A DNA stretch of 64,000 nt from Shewanella benthica KT99 (GCF_000172075.1 NZ_ABIC01000001.1:116904-180903); one strand, 5' to 3'; numbered from the stretch's first letter, positions 48,131 through 57,427 are shown. Notes: generated from the letters alone by a model not told the origin. Numbers and translations are program-made.

Positions 48131-48189
48131 GGACTAGATTTATCCTGGAACCTAGACTCTAGGAGCTAGGAATCAGCAAAGGAGATCAT

Positions 48190-48843
48190 ATGGCTGACGA
48201 GTATCACAGCGTTGAAAATAAGGCTGAGCGCACCACTGTCTTTTATCTTCTTCGTCATGGTGAATGCGAAGGCGGCGAGATACTCAGGGGGCATACCGAT
48301 GTTGTCGTGAGCCAGACGGGGCGAGCATCGATGGCCGCCGCTATCGAGCGTCTCGTCGAGCGACATGATGTTGAGTTTGACCACCTGTTCTCATCTCCAT
48401 TGCGTCGTTGCAGTGAGTTTGCACTCAATATCTCCCTGAAAAATGGGGTGCCGTTAACACTGGAGGAAGGCTTAAAGGAGGTTAATTTTGGTGATTGGGA
48501 TGGTGAGACCATAGAGAGTTTGTATCAAAACTCAGCTCAGATGATAGAAAGCTATTGGAAGGATCCCTGGGCCGTGACACCGCCTAATGGCGAGTCCATG
48601 CTTGAATTTGAGTCCAGAGTCGATGCCCTATGGCAGACTATTTTGCAGCAATATAACGGAAAGACTTTACTCTTGATCACCCACGCCGGGGTGATGAGAC
48701 ACTTGATAGCCAATGCCCTTGGCGTGAGTGGTGTGGCCGGTTTTTACACTCAACTGTCGCTGGCTTATGCATCTGTGGTCAAGATCTCTGTATTTACCTC
48801 CCCTCAAGGCCACTTCACTAAGCTGCACTGGGGCGATGCCTAG
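48190..48843 (+). CDS. cobC: Histidine phosphatase, probable alpha-ribazole phosphatase CobC
   Basis: A 217-residue phosphoglycerate mutase-like phosphatase: YLLRHGECEGG with the catalytic RHG histidine, SPLRRCSEFA, LKEVNFGDWDGETIESLY and LLITHAGVMRHLIANALG with the second histidine. CobC dephosphorylates alpha-ribazole-5'-phosphate (or adenosylcobalamin-5'-phosphate) in the lower-ligand branch of B12 synthesis. The assignment rests on the position at the head of a cobalamin cluster; a general phosphatase role is possible. ATG at 48190 follows AAAGGAGATCAT, a strong ribosome site. Confidence 0.78.
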   Translation: MADEYHSVENKAERTTVFYLLRHGECEGGEILRGHTDVVVSQTGRASMAAAIERLVERHDVEFDHLFSSPLRRCSEFALNISLKNGVPLTLEEGLKEVNFGDWDGETIESLYQNSAQMIESYWKDPWAVTPPNGESMLEFESRVDALWQTILQQYNGKTLLLITHAGVMRHLIANALGVSGVAGFYTQLSLAYASVVKISVFTSPQGHFTKLHWGDA

Positions 48844-48853
48844 GTTTTTGAAG

Positions 48854-49157
48854 CAATGCAACACCGAAGTGGAAGTCCTGAGAAGCTCACGTAGTGCGGC
48901 TGATGTTTAAAGAAAAGGGCAAAGCCCTTTATGCTACTTTGAATGTTCTCGATATACGACTGCATGGTCTATTTTGTTCCATACAAAATATGACATTTCC
49001 CTGACCCATAGGGATATGGGAAATGTCTATATTGCACGACTATAGGGATATAGGAGGTAGAGTAACGCAGGAGCTGTTACCGAGGAGCAATATATAGACC
49101 TTGCCTACAGTGCTTTGAACTCCCGCTGAATGATCTGATACTTACTCGGAATGGTAT
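48854..49157. mobile_element. MITE-like element copy 2, inverted and shortened
   Basis: Matches the reverse complement of 4938-5510 with two losses: the far end (beyond AACACCGAAGTGG) is missing, and about 190 bases of the interior (equivalent to roughly 5062-5245) are absent. It ends GGAATGGTAT at 49148-49157 followed by TAA. It starts 11 bases after the cobC stop and lies upstream of the cobalamin riboswitch. Confidence 0.75.
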
Positions 49158-49175
49158 TAACTTCACAGGTACAAT

Positions 49176-49203
49176 TTGCTAAGGCGGGTAAATTCGGCAT
49201 AAT
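49176..49203 (+). promoter_or_regulatory. Candidate promoter of the cobalamin operon
   Basis: TTGCTA (49176-49181) and CATAAT (49198-49203) with a 16-base spacer, just after the element end and about 75 bases upstream of the riboswitch region. Confidence 0.4.
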
Positions 49204-49279
49204 AGCGCCCATTAGAACTTGTTATGTAAATTTTCCTTCATTCCTTTTAGCTTCTAAGAGGAATGTTTCAAGTTCGAAA

Positions 49280-49520
49280 AATGAGGTGTTGAGAGCTAAT
49301 CTGGCCACTTAATCAAGTGTGCCCATTTTATTGCTAACTCAAACTCAAACTTAAAAGGGAATTGGGACGACAGCTCTTAGCATTAGCTGCATTAGTTATT
49401 AGCTTAGCGAAAGCCCAAATTGTGCCCGCAACTGTGAGTGATTTTTAAAGACGTTCCTAGAATCTAGGACCTAGGAACTAGGATCTTGTTTTTAATCACC
49501 AGTCAGGATACCGGCCTCAT
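49280..49520 (+). promoter_or_regulatory. Cobalamin riboswitch, with CTAG-rich insert
   Basis: Conserved blocks of the adenosylcobalamin-type riboswitch occur in order: GAGGTGTTGAGAGC (start), TTAAAAGGGAAT, TGCCCGCAACTGTGAG and CCAGTCAGGATACCGGCC. Between the last two, 49454-49487 is a CTAG-rich stretch of the dispersed repeat family, apparently occupying a variable helix. After it, CTCGAGCGGGTAACTCGGGGGAG can pair across the ribosome site GGGGGAG just before the btuD ATG, so B12 binding may block translation of the uptake/salvage operon. Boundaries are approximate, and the segment after AAAAGGGAAT is longer than usual. Confidence 0.75.
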
Positions 49521-49564
49521 TTTGTCGCGATAATACTCGAGCGGGTAACTCGGGGGAGTCATAG

Positions 49565-50467
49565 ATGTCATTAGTTTCAGACTCAAGGTCACAGAGCACA
49601 CCTGAACTCGCCTTGGATGTGCGCGATCTTAGCTGGCAGGTCGAGTCACGCTCAATTCTGTCGCAGGTAAGCTTCTCCATAAGACGTGGTGAGATGCTCG
49701 GCATTATCGGACCTAATGGTGCGGGAAAGTCGACTTTGCTTCGTTGTATCTATCGATATATCAAGCCTGACAGCGGCCAAATACAGCTATTTGGCCAAGA
49801 GATAACTCATCTCTCCTCTAAAGCCTTCGCCAGAGAGGTGGCGGTAGTGCTGCAAGACACCCCTCAGCACTTCGAGTTAACCACGGCGCAGCTGGTGGCT
49901 ATCGGTTTGACCCCCCATAAGGGCCCGTTCGAATTCACTAATTCTGCCGATCGGGTGTTGATATCCGATGCGCTGGGAAAAGTGGGCTTAACCCATAAGG
50001 CTAAGCAGAGTTATGAGCATCTCTCCGGCGGTGAAAAGCAAAGAGCCTTGATCGCTCGAGCCATAGTGCAGCAACCTAAACTGCTCATTCTCGATGAGCC
50101 GACCAATCATTTAGATATCCGTTATCAGATCCAGATCATGGAGCTGCTGCGCTCAATCGGGATCACTGTGATCACCTCTATTCACGATCTCAATCTCGCT
50201 AGCGCAATGTGTGACAAGTTACTTCTGCTGGAAGAGGGCAAGTGTATTCGCTACGGTTCACCTAAAGAGGTGCTCACAGAGCAGGCCATAGGCGAGGTCT
50301 TCGGTGTCTGTTCCCATGTCACGTCTCATCCTCAACATGGCAATCCACAGATCTGTTACTTCTATGGTTATGAGACGGGCTATAAGCAGGCTTACAAGCG
50401 GGGGCATGACAAGGGGCTGGTTAATAAAAGTGGCCCTGTCTCTCTCGAGGGCACCGGCCATGACTAG
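49565..50467 (+). CDS. btuD: Cobalamin ABC transporter ATP-binding protein (BtuD-like)
   Basis: A 300-residue FecE/BtuD-type ATPase: Walker A GPNGAGKSTLLRCIYR, Q-loop LQDTPQ, signature HLSGGEKQRALIARA, Walker B LLILDEPTNHLD and H-loop TSIHDLN. A charged C-terminal extension (YETGYKQAYKRGHDKGLVNK) goes beyond the usual length. It energises import through the adjacent BtuC-like permease. The riboswitch upstream and the cob genes downstream argue for cobalamin, not iron-siderophore, import. ATG at 49565 follows GGGGGAGTCATAG. Confidence 0.88.
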   Translation: MSLVSDSRSQSTPELALDVRDLSWQVESRSILSQVSFSIRRGEMLGIIGPNGAGKSTLLRCIYRYIKPDSGQIQLFGQEITHLSSKAFAREVAVVLQDTPQHFELTTAQLVAIGLTPHKGPFEFTNSADRVLISDALGKVGLTHKAKQSYEHLSGGEKQRALIARAIVQQPKLLILDEPTNHLDIRYQIQIMELLRSIGITVITSIHDLNLASAMCDKLLLLEEGKCIRYGSPKEVLTEQAIGEVFGVCSHVTSHPQHGNPQICYFYGYETGYKQAYKRGHDKGLVNKSGPVSLEGTGHD

Positions 50468-51584
50468 CAGTATTAAGCTCACCGCTGGAGTTGGAATGGC
50501 GGAAACTGATTCAATTGCAATGAAAACTGGCGAAGTCGACTTGGTAAAGCATGAACTGTTTGCTCATAAGTGGATATTATTCTCCCTGAGCTTGTTATCT
50601 CTGCTGAGTCTGATGTTTGCCGCGAGTTTTGGCGCCGCAAATATCACATTTATGGACACCTTAGATGTGGTCTTGCATAAGACGTTCGGGATTGGCGACG
50701 TTGCTAGCATCACCCAGCGCATAGTGATGGAACTGAGGTTCCCTCGAGTCATATTGGCATTTATTGCCGGAGCGGGTCTCTCTATCGCAGGTAGTGTGCT
50801 GCAAACTGTGACGCGTAATCCATTGGCAGATCCTTATCTATTCGGTATCTCTTCCGGAGCATCTTTCGGTGCTGTGATTGTGTTGACACTTTTTACCGGC
50901 TCTGGACTTTTTGCTAGTTCAAATCTGTTCGAACAGTTTAGCTGGATGACATTACCCTTAGGTGCCTTTATGGGGGCCGGTTTGTCGGTTGCTATGGTGC
51001 TGGCTCTGTGTGGCCGGCATATGAGTAGCCAGATAGAGCGGATGTTGCTCTCAGGTGTGGCGATATCATTTATGTTCGGTGCGCTTACCAGCTTGTTACT
51101 CTATTTCTCCGACCCTCAGGCGGCTGCATCTGTGCTGTTTTGGAGTATGGGAAGCTTCTCGAAAGCCAGCTGGAGCGGATTGATCGCGCCTGTTATTATT
51201 GTCACTGGCTGTACAGGTATCATCTTACTGTTTAAGAGGCAGATAATGGCCATGAGAGCCGGTGATGAAACGGCCCATACATTAGGCATAAACGTGAGTC
51301 GATTGCGGTTGCAGATGTTGCTGCTCTGCTCCATCATCACCGCGATTCTGGTTGCCAATTGTGGCGGTATAGGTTTTATCGGCTTAATGGTGCCTCATAC
51401 CGTGAGAATCTTGTTTCCCGGTCAGTTTCCACTCATCACCACGGCCTTAGTCGGTGGACTGTTTATGGTGTGGATCGATGTCTTAGCGCGGACCATGCTG
51501 AGCTATCAAGAATTGCCCGTAGGCATAATCACAGCTGTGATAGGCAGCATCTTCTTTTTAGGAATTCTTAGTCGTAGGAAGTAA
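50460..51584 (+). CDS. btuC: Cobalamin ABC transporter permease (BtuC-like)
   Basis: A 374-residue FecCD/BtuC-family permease with about ten membrane segments. Family blocks: LRFPRVILAFIAGAGLSIAG, VLQTVTRNPLADPYLFGISS, GDETAHTLGINVSRLRLQML, CGGIGFIGLMVPHTVR. The start at ATG 50460 overlaps the btuD stop by 8 bases (coupling); the longer frame from 50304 only shadows btuD. About 40 extra polar residues precede the first membrane helix. It forms the transport channel with BtuD and takes cobalamin from BtuF. Confidence 0.9.
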   Translation: MTSSIKLTAGVGMAETDSIAMKTGEVDLVKHELFAHKWILFSLSLLSLLSLMFAASFGAANITFMDTLDVVLHKTFGIGDVASITQRIVMELRFPRVILAFIAGAGLSIAGSVLQTVTRNPLADPYLFGISSGASFGAVIVLTLFTGSGLFASSNLFEQFSWMTLPLGAFMGAGLSVAMVLALCGRHMSSQIERMLLSGVAISFMFGALTSLLLYFSDPQAAASVLFWSMGSFSKASWSGLIAPVIIVTGCTGIILLFKRQIMAMRAGDETAHTLGINVSRLRLQMLLLCSIITAILVANCGGIGFIGLMVPHTVRILFPGQFPLITTALVGGLFMVWIDVLARTMLSYQELPVGIITAVIGSIFFLGILSRRK

Positions 51585-51655
51585 TAACTCTCCATGTAGG
51601 AGCTGCTTTTACTTTTATAAAATAATAAATCACGAAAATAAACAGGGTGTCGATA

Positions 51656-52684
51656 ATGTTTGATATTAGTCCGGTGAGTCATGAGTTCGATGAAGAGATT
51701 CAGCATAAGATCGACAATAAGACCAAACCATTAGGTGCTCTGGGTGAGCTGGAAAATCTTGCCATGCAACTGGCGCGAGTGCTAGGCAAGGATAAGCCTG
51801 AAATTATCAAGCCTAAACTGCTGATATTTGCCGCTGATCACGGCATAGCAGCATCAGGGGTGTCGATAGCGCCCAGCGATGTGACGACTCAGATGGTGAT
51901 GAACTTCATCAAAGGTGGCGCCGCAATCAATGTATTCTGTCGCCAAGTTGGCTTCGAGTTAGAAGTTATCGATTGCGGAATTCTGCAACCACTCGAAGGT
52001 GTCGAAGGTATTATCGAACAGAGATTAGGTGCGGGAACAAAGCCAATACACCAGCAGGCTGCGATGACCTTAGGTGCGGTTAAACAAGGCTTCGAGATGG
52101 CACGTAATCGAATCGAATATCATCACCAGCAAGGGACAAATTTAATCGCCTTAGGTGAGATGGGGATAGGCAATACCTCATCGGCGGCGGCAATCATGGC
52201 CAGCATCATGAATATAAAGGGGTCCGAATGTGTCGGTCGCGGCACGGGTATAGATGCTGCGACTCTGAAGAGAAAGCAGCTCCTGGTCGAGCAAGCCCTG
52301 CATCTTCATCAGCCTGAATTGACCAGCCCGATGAATATTCTGGCTTGTTTAGGTGGCTTTGAGATAGTGCAGATGACAGGCGCTATGTTAGCCGCCGCGG
52401 AAAGAAAAATGTTAGTCGTGGTCGATGGCTTCATCGCTACAGCTGCTGCTATGGTTGCGGTGCAGATCAATGAAAATGTGCGTGACTATATGATTTTCGG
52501 CCATCAATCCGATGAGCGGGGGCACTGCTTGATGATGGAGTACCTTCAGGCCAGGCCTTTATTGACATTAAGCATGAGGTTGGGTGAAGGAACCGGTGCA
52601 GCATTGGCGTTACCTATAATCCAGGCCGCAGCGGGTTTCTACAATGAGATGGCCAGCTTCAGCGATGCAGGAATAGAGATTTAA
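51656..52684 (+). CDS. cobT: Nicotinate-nucleotide–dimethylbenzimidazole phosphoribosyltransferase
   Basis: A 342-residue CobT that makes alpha-ribazole phosphate from nicotinate mononucleotide and the lower-ligand base. Seen: [69 protein letters not shown] and [16 protein letters not shown] with the catalytic glutamate. ATG 51656 is preferred over GTG 51647 because AGGGTG is better spaced. It is followed by cobS after 10 bases. A REP half-site lies at 51595-51612 between btuC and cobT. Confidence 0.93.
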   Translation: MFDISPVSHEFDEEIQHKIDNKTKPLGALGELENLAMQLARVLGKDKPEIIKPKLLIFAADHGIAASGVSIAPSDVTTQMVMNFIKGGAAINVFCRQVGFELEVIDCGILQPLEGVEGIIEQRLGAGTKPIHQQAAMTLGAVKQGFEMARNRIEYHHQQGTNLIALGEMGIGNTSSAAAIMASIMNIKGSECVGRGTGIDAATLKRKQLLVEQALHLHQPELTSPMNILACLGGFEIVQMTGAMLAAAERKMLVVVDGFIATAAAMVAVQINENVRDYMIFGHQSDERGHCLMMEYLQARPLLTLSMRLGEGTGAALALPIIQAAAGFYNEMASFSDAGIEI

Positions 52685-52694
52685 AGGATTATTT

Positions 52695-53528
52695 ATGGAC
52701 GTATTACGCAGAGAACTGACGCTGTTTTTTATCGCTATGGGCTTCTTTACCCGTATCCCTATGCCGGCTTGGGTTAAAATTGATGCCGATAATCTCAATA
52801 AGGCCAACAGGTATTTTGGTTTGGTTGGGATACTCGTCGGTGCGATCTCGGCTCTGGTCTATGAGATCAGCCTGTTTGTTCTGCCCACATCTATCAGCAT
52901 AATATTGGCCATGATCGCGGGTGTGGCAGTGACAGGGGCCCTTCATGAAGATGGTTTGGCCGATACCGCCGATGGTTTTGGTGGCGGTTGGACGGTTGCC
53001 GATAAACTGAAAATAATGAAAGACTCTCGCATCGGTACCTATGGCGCGGTAACTCTGTTGTTGTCTATGATATTAAAGTACATGTTGTTGTTAGAACTGG
53101 CGCTATATGATCCTGAACTTGTCATTGTTGCGCTGATTTTGGGTCACTGCCTCAGCCGGGTGTTGGCCGCGAGTATTATCTTTACCGACACTTATGTCAG
53201 TGATGCTTATGCTAGCGCTACTAGTGTTAGTGAGGGTGTTAGTGATAGTGCCGGTGAAAGTAAAGAAAAGGGCAGTAAGAGTAAGCCATTGGCCGAAAGC
53301 CAAACCAGCAATGAACTTGCTATTTTGCTGCTCACGGGTGTTCTGGCTTTATGGCTTAGTGGTCTGGGGTCAGCCATACTGATAGTAGTCAGTTTATTCC
53401 TAGTTCGCTGGTTATTGGTGATTGTTTTTCGCAGACAGATAGGTGGTTATACCGGCGACACTTTAGGAGCAGCACAGCAAGTCTCTGAGCTGGTATTCTA
53501 TATGCTCTTGTTAGCTAGCCTTGCATGA
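52695..53528 (+). CDS. cobS: Adenosylcobinamide-GDP ribazoletransferase
   Basis: A 277-residue integral membrane enzyme that joins adenosylcobinamide-GDP and alpha-ribazole(-P) into (phospho)adenosylcobalamin. Family motifs: FFTRIPMPAWVKID near the N-terminus, LHEDGLADTADGFGGGW (metal-binding acidic loop), KDSRIGTYG, and GGYTGDTLGAAQQVSELVFY at the end. Between residues about 173 and 207 there is a hydrophilic serine/lysine-rich insert (SVSEGVSDSAGESKEKGSKS) not typical of the family, probably a cytoplasmic or periplasmic loop. Confidence 0.93.
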   Translation: MDVLRRELTLFFIAMGFFTRIPMPAWVKIDADNLNKANRYFGLVGILVGAISALVYEISLFVLPTSISIILAMIAGVAVTGALHEDGLADTADGFGGGWTVADKLKIMKDSRIGTYGAVTLLLSMILKYMLLLELALYDPELVIVALILGHCLSRVLAASIIFTDTYVSDAYASATSVSEGVSDSAGESKEKGSKSKPLAESQTSNELAILLLTGVLALWLSGLGSAILIVVSLFLVRWLLVIVFRRQIGGYTGDTLGAAQQVSELVFYMLLLASLA

Positions 53529-53607
53529 TAGAAGTGGCTTTCGGTGATGTGTTAGCTAGCTGTTTAAGATCTATTATGAGAGCGAAGAGCATCTTAGGAG
53601 GTATAGC

Positions 53608-54162
53608 ATGATACATCTGGTACTCGGTGGGGCCCGCAGCGGTAAGACGGGTTATGCCACCAATGCGGCAAAGGCACTTAGCAAAAATGGTTATCAGTGC
53701 GTCTATATTGCGACGGCTCAGGCCTTAGATGACGAGATGAATGACAGAATTACTCGTCATATAGCTGACCGAGAGGCTGATAGTCTGGACTGGATAAACG
53801 TCGAGACTCCGTTGAATCTGGTGGAAACCCTGAGTGAATATGCCAGGGAAAATAGGGTACTCGTGGTCGACTGCCTGACACTCTGGTTAACCAATCATTT
53901 GATGCTCGAAGACTCTCCTACTGTATTCACCGATTGCGATCGTAAGTGGAACGACGAAAAACAAGCTTTACTCTCGGCATTAACCGAATTACCCGGTGAG
54001 ATCTATCTGGTCAGCAATGAAGTTGGCTGCGGCATTGTGCCCCTGGGTGAGATTAATCGCCGCTTCGTCGATGAGGCGGGTTGGCTGCATCAGGATATAG
54101 CGGCTATTGCTGATACAGTGACTAAAGTGACAGCGGGTTTACCCATGAGATTGAAAGGATAA
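53608..54162 (+). CDS. cobU: Adenosylcobinamide kinase/guanylyltransferase
   Basis: A 184-residue bifunctional CobU (CobP) that phosphorylates adenosylcobinamide and transfers GMP to it, preparing it for CobS. P-loop LGGARSGKTGYATNAAKALS, a DCLTLWLTNHL Walker B-like block, and VSNEVGCGIVPLGEINRRFV with DEAGWLHQ. ATG at 53608 follows TTAGGAGGTATAGC, an excellent ribosome site. Same operon direction as cobS, 79 bases apart. Confidence 0.94.
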   Translation: MIHLVLGGARSGKTGYATNAAKALSKNGYQCVYIATAQALDDEMNDRITRHIADREADSLDWINVETPLNLVETLSEYARENRVLVVDCLTLWLTNHLMLEDSPTVFTDCDRKWNDEKQALLSALTELPGEIYLVSNEVGCGIVPLGEINRRFVDEAGWLHQDIAAIADTVTKVTAGLPMRLKG

Positions 54163-54285
54163 ATGCTAAGAAAGCTTAAGTAAGTGCTATGAAAGCTATA
54201 AGCTTTAAGAGAAAGATTGCAGGCTCAAGGATGTGCAATAAAGCGATATGTTTTAAGAGTAGGCGTGAAAGCTCTCGCCATTCGC

Positions 54286-54313
54286 CATTCCGGCATGCTT
54301 GTGGCCGGAATCC
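54286..54313. repeat. Hairpin repeat GATTCCGGC family, inverted copy
   Basis: CATTCCGGCATGCTTGTGGC followed by CGGAATCC is the reverse complement of the repeat at 4796-4825. It lies in the cobU-cobQ spacer (54163-54442), where degenerate TAAG/CTTA words also occur. Confidence 0.68.
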
Positions 54314-54442
54314 AATCTGTTAGCCAGTAGATTAAAATAAAGCAAACAAGGTTAGAGATTAAGAAGGCTTGTATCCTTTATGCCTCTCAGTATTTTTTCT
54401 AAAAACCTTAAAGCCTGTGGCTTCATACTTAATAAGAACAAG

Positions 54443-56068
54443 ATGAACACTAATAACACGATCGATCCAAAGATGGGCTCAGCCCGTGTGCTTATGGTGC
54501 AGGGAACGACTTCCGATGCAGGTAAGAGCACCTTAGTCGCTGGCCTGTGTCGCTTATTTGCCCGCAAGGGCTGGCACGTGGCCCCGTTTAAACCACAGAA
54601 TATGGCACTCAACAGTGCGGTAACGGCCGATGGTGGAGAGATTGGCCGTGCCCAGGCACTACAGGCAGTGGCCTGTGGTTTACCTCTGCACACAGATTTT
54701 AATCCCATCTTGCTTAAACCTAGCTCAGATACTGGTGCCCAGGTGATAGTTCAGGGCCATGCACTGGACCACATGGAGGCTAAGACCTTCTTCGGCCTGC
54801 ATCGAGGTCAGGCTGATGGAAGTGGAGATGAATACCTGCCCGGTTATCGGGTCAAAGCCATGTCTGTCGTGTTGGATTCGTTTTCGCGTTTAACCCATGC
54901 CTATGAGCTGGTGATGGTAGAAGGGGCGGGCAGTCCGGCTGAGATCAACCTGCGCCAAGGTGATATCGCCAACATGGGGTTCGCCGAAGCGGTAGATTGT
55001 CCGGTGATCATCATTGCCGATATCGATAAAGGTGGCGTATTCGCCCATCTGGTGGGCACCTTAGCATTATTGTCTGAGTCAGAGCAGGCCAGAGTCAAAG
55101 GCTTCGTTATCAACCGTTTTCGCGGCGATATAGCCCTGCTGCAATCGGGGTTAGATTGGCTAGAAGCGTACACCAATAAGCCTGTTTTGGGTGTGCTGCC
55201 CTATCTGCACGATCTGCATCTGGACGCCGAGGATGCACTAACACCTGCACCGAATAAATCGACTCAGACCAGGCTCAAGGTCTTAGTACTCGTCTTCCCG
55301 CGGATCAGTAACCACACCGATTTCGACCCTCTGCGGCTAAACCCCCATGTTGAATTTAACTATGTATCCCTGCAGACTCAAGCCGAAAGTCAATCTGAGT
55401 TTGGTGTGTTACCACCAGCGGATCTCATCATATTACCCGGCAGTAAAAATGTCCGCGCCGATTTAGAATTCCTACGGCAGCAAGGTTGGGACATAGGCAT
55501 CAAGAAGCATTTGAGATACGGCGGCAAGCTGCTGGGGATTTGTGGCGGCTATCAGATGCTTGGCCTACTTATCGATGACCCTAGCGGCGTCGAAGGCGAG
55601 CCCGGTGAGAGCGAAGGATTGGCGCTATTGTCTCTGGTCACTGAGCTAAAGCCCAAGAAAGTCCTACGCCAAGTGACAGGTAAGCTCTCGTTACTCGGTG
55701 AGCAGGCCGAGGTGAAAGGCTATGAGATCCATTGTGGCCAATCCCTGTTACTCAAAACTCAAGCCGAAGGTCAACTTCAGCCCCTGAGCTTATCGCCGAT
55801 GGATTCAAGAGTTGAGGATGAGTCTGCTGCAGGCTCGTTCAGTGACGGTTTGCTCTCAGAAGATGGCCAAGTGTTGGGGACATACTTACACGGCCTGTTC
55901 GACTCAGCGGATGCCTGCGCGATATTACTGAAGTGGGCCGGTATGTCGGATGCCGATCCCGTCGACATAGATGCCATTCGTGATCAGCAGTTGAATCGAT
56001 TTGCCGATCAGTTAGAGAAAGATTTAGATATGGAAAAATTAGAGCAGATCCTAGGGATTAGGAATTAG
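54443..56068 (+). CDS. cobQ: Cobyric acid synthase
   Basis: A 541-residue amidotransferase that amidates side chains of adenosylcobyrinate. The N-terminal ATPase has [20 protein letters not shown] and [35 protein letters not shown] sequence and [16 protein letters not shown]. The C-terminal class I glutaminase domain has [12 protein letters not shown] with the nucleophile cysteine and [10 protein letters not shown] with the histidine. Start taken at ATG 54443; the in-frame ATG at 54380 would add 21 residues unlike the family. The enzyme implies salvage from cobyrinic-type precursors, although a CbiB/CobD homologue is not in this window. Confidence 0.92.
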   Translation: MNTNNTIDPKMGSARVLMVQGTTSDAGKSTLVAGLCRLFARKGWHVAPFKPQNMALNSAVTADGGEIGRAQALQAVACGLPLHTDFNPILLKPSSDTGAQVIVQGHALDHMEAKTFFGLHRGQADGSGDEYLPGYRVKAMSVVLDSFSRLTHAYELVMVEGAGSPAEINLRQGDIANMGFAEAVDCPVIIIADIDKGGVFAHLVGTLALLSESEQARVKGFVINRFRGDIALLQSGLDWLEAYTNKPVLGVLPYLHDLHLDAEDALTPAPNKSTQTRLKVLVLVFPRISNHTDFDPLRLNPHVEFNYVSLQTQAESQSEFGVLPPADLIILPGSKNVRADLEFLRQQGWDIGIKKHLRYGGKLLGICGGYQMLGLLIDDPSGVEGEPGESEGLALLSLVTELKPKKVLRQVTGKLSLLGEQAEVKGYEIHCGQSLLLKTQAEGQLQPLSLSPMDSRVEDESAAGSFSDGLLSEDGQVLGTYLHGLFDSADACAILLKWAGMSDADPVDIDAIRDQQLNRFADQLEKDLDMEKLEQILGIRN

Positions 56069-56276
56069 AACCTAGCAATGAAAATCTAAATATTAGGGCT
56101 ATTTGCTACTCGATAGGAGCTGCTTTAGCTGCGTGTTACGAGTCATAAGCTGTAAGTTTTTAGCGGTAAGATAAGCGCTTAAAGCTTAGCGCTTTTTAGC
56201 TCCTGATTGAACTTATAGCTTACAACTTTCTTAGCTTTATCCTGAGCTTATAACTTATTAAACATACGAGAATACA

Positions 56277-56930
56277 ATGACAGATAATAACCAAAACATG
56301 AACTCAACGGATGAAGAAAAACAGATGAGCCAGGAACAGAAAAAAGCCCAGCGTCATAAGCAGAGACAGCAAAAAGTCAAAGAGACTGTCGATGCCAAGA
56401 TTGCCGCGGCTCAAGAAGAGAAGGGTATTCTCTTAGTGCTAACAGGCAATGGTAAAGGCAAGTCTACCTCGGGGTTTGGCACGATTGCGCGCAGTGTCGG
56501 CCACGGGAAAAAATCTGCGGTAGTGCAGTTTATCAAGGGCAATAGGGAATGCGGCGAGCGTACCTTACTCGAAGGCGCTGGGGTCGAATTTCATGTGATG
56601 GGCACCGGCTTTACCTGGGAAACCCAAGATAAAGAAAAGGATATTCAAGCAGCCGAGATCACCTGGGCTGCAGCCGAAGCATTGCTTAAAGATGAGACTG
56701 TAGAATGTCTTATGCTCGATGAGTTGACCTATATGGTGAGCTATCACTATCTCGAGGTCGACAGAGTCATAGAGGCATTGAAGAATCGTCCGCCAATGCA
56801 GCATGTGATCATTACCGGAAGGGCGTGTCACAGGGCGATCATCGAGCTGGCGGATACTGTGAGCGAGGTGCAATCCATTAAGCATGCGTTTGATAATGGA
56901 ATTAAAGCCCAAGTTGGCTTCGACTACTAA
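56277..56930 (+). CDS. cobO: Corrinoid adenosyltransferase (CobO/BtuR)
   Basis: A 217-residue enzyme transferring the 5'-deoxyadenosyl group of ATP to cob(I)alamin or precursors. A charged lysine/glutamine-rich N-terminus (about 1-40) precedes the P-loop LLVLTGNGKGKSTSGFGTIA. Further blocks: SAVVQFIKGNRECGERTLL, VMGTGFTWETQDKEKDIQAA, MLDELTYMVSYHYLEVDRVI and VIITGRACHRAIIELADTVS. All are typical of BtuR. ATG at 56277 is preceded by ACGAGAATACA. A spacer of 208 bases with CTAG and REP repeats separates it from cobQ. Confidence 0.94.
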   Translation: MTDNNQNMNSTDEEKQMSQEQKKAQRHKQRQQKVKETVDAKIAAAQEEKGILLVLTGNGKGKSTSGFGTIARSVGHGKKSAVVQFIKGNRECGERTLLEGAGVEFHVMGTGFTWETQDKEKDIQAAEITWAAAEALLKDETVECLMLDELTYMVSYHYLEVDRVIEALKNRPPMQHVIITGRACHRAIIELADTVSEVQSIKHAFDNGIKAQVGFDY

Positions 56931-57427
56931 ATTTCTGCCTGCTTGAAATGATGACTGCATTGTCTTTGTTTTCCTACCCAATCACATAGAGCCTTCGGCG
57001 GCTTTGGGGTAGAAAGTGCGTATGCTCATGGGCTGGCTCTTTATGAAGGCTGGGGCTCGACGGCTTAGCCCTCATCCCAATCAGTTTGAAATTACATTTC
57101 TGCCTGCTAGCTTCTGTGGCGTTATTGTCTGCGCTTTCTTACCCTATTGCAGTTACAAAGAGTTCAGCTAATCACATAGAGCCTTCAGCTTATCTAATAA
57201 AGAGCCTTCAGCGTCTCTAATTAGCAGCCTTCAGCAGCTCTAATATAGAGCAGAGAGCGCGTATGCTCAGGGGGTGGTTGTTTAATGAACTGTTCATGAG
57301 TTTTATGGGAAATAATTATTTCGGAGTCTTACAGAAGATCTTGGGGATTGCTTAGATAAATCTAGGGCGATTTTTTGGATAAGTTTTAGAGTGAAACGGG
57401 ATAAGTATTTGGATATTAAGATAAGTT
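56931..57427. repeat. Imperfect direct duplication in the cobO–tRNA spacer
   Basis: Two related blocks, about 56930-57058 and 57099-57297, share ATTTCTGCCTGCT, AATCACATAGAGCCTTC and GCGTATGCTCA...GGGTGG in the same order and end in TTTATGAA/TTTAATGAA. The second contains extra ATAGAGCCTTCAGC-like units. No coding frame; possibly divergent copies of a regulatory or repeat unit. Confidence 0.55.

Noticed and set aside
50304..50460. Upstream extension of btuC
   Set aside because: The in-frame extension overlaps the btuD coding region; the ATG at 50460 coupled to the btuD stop is the likely start.
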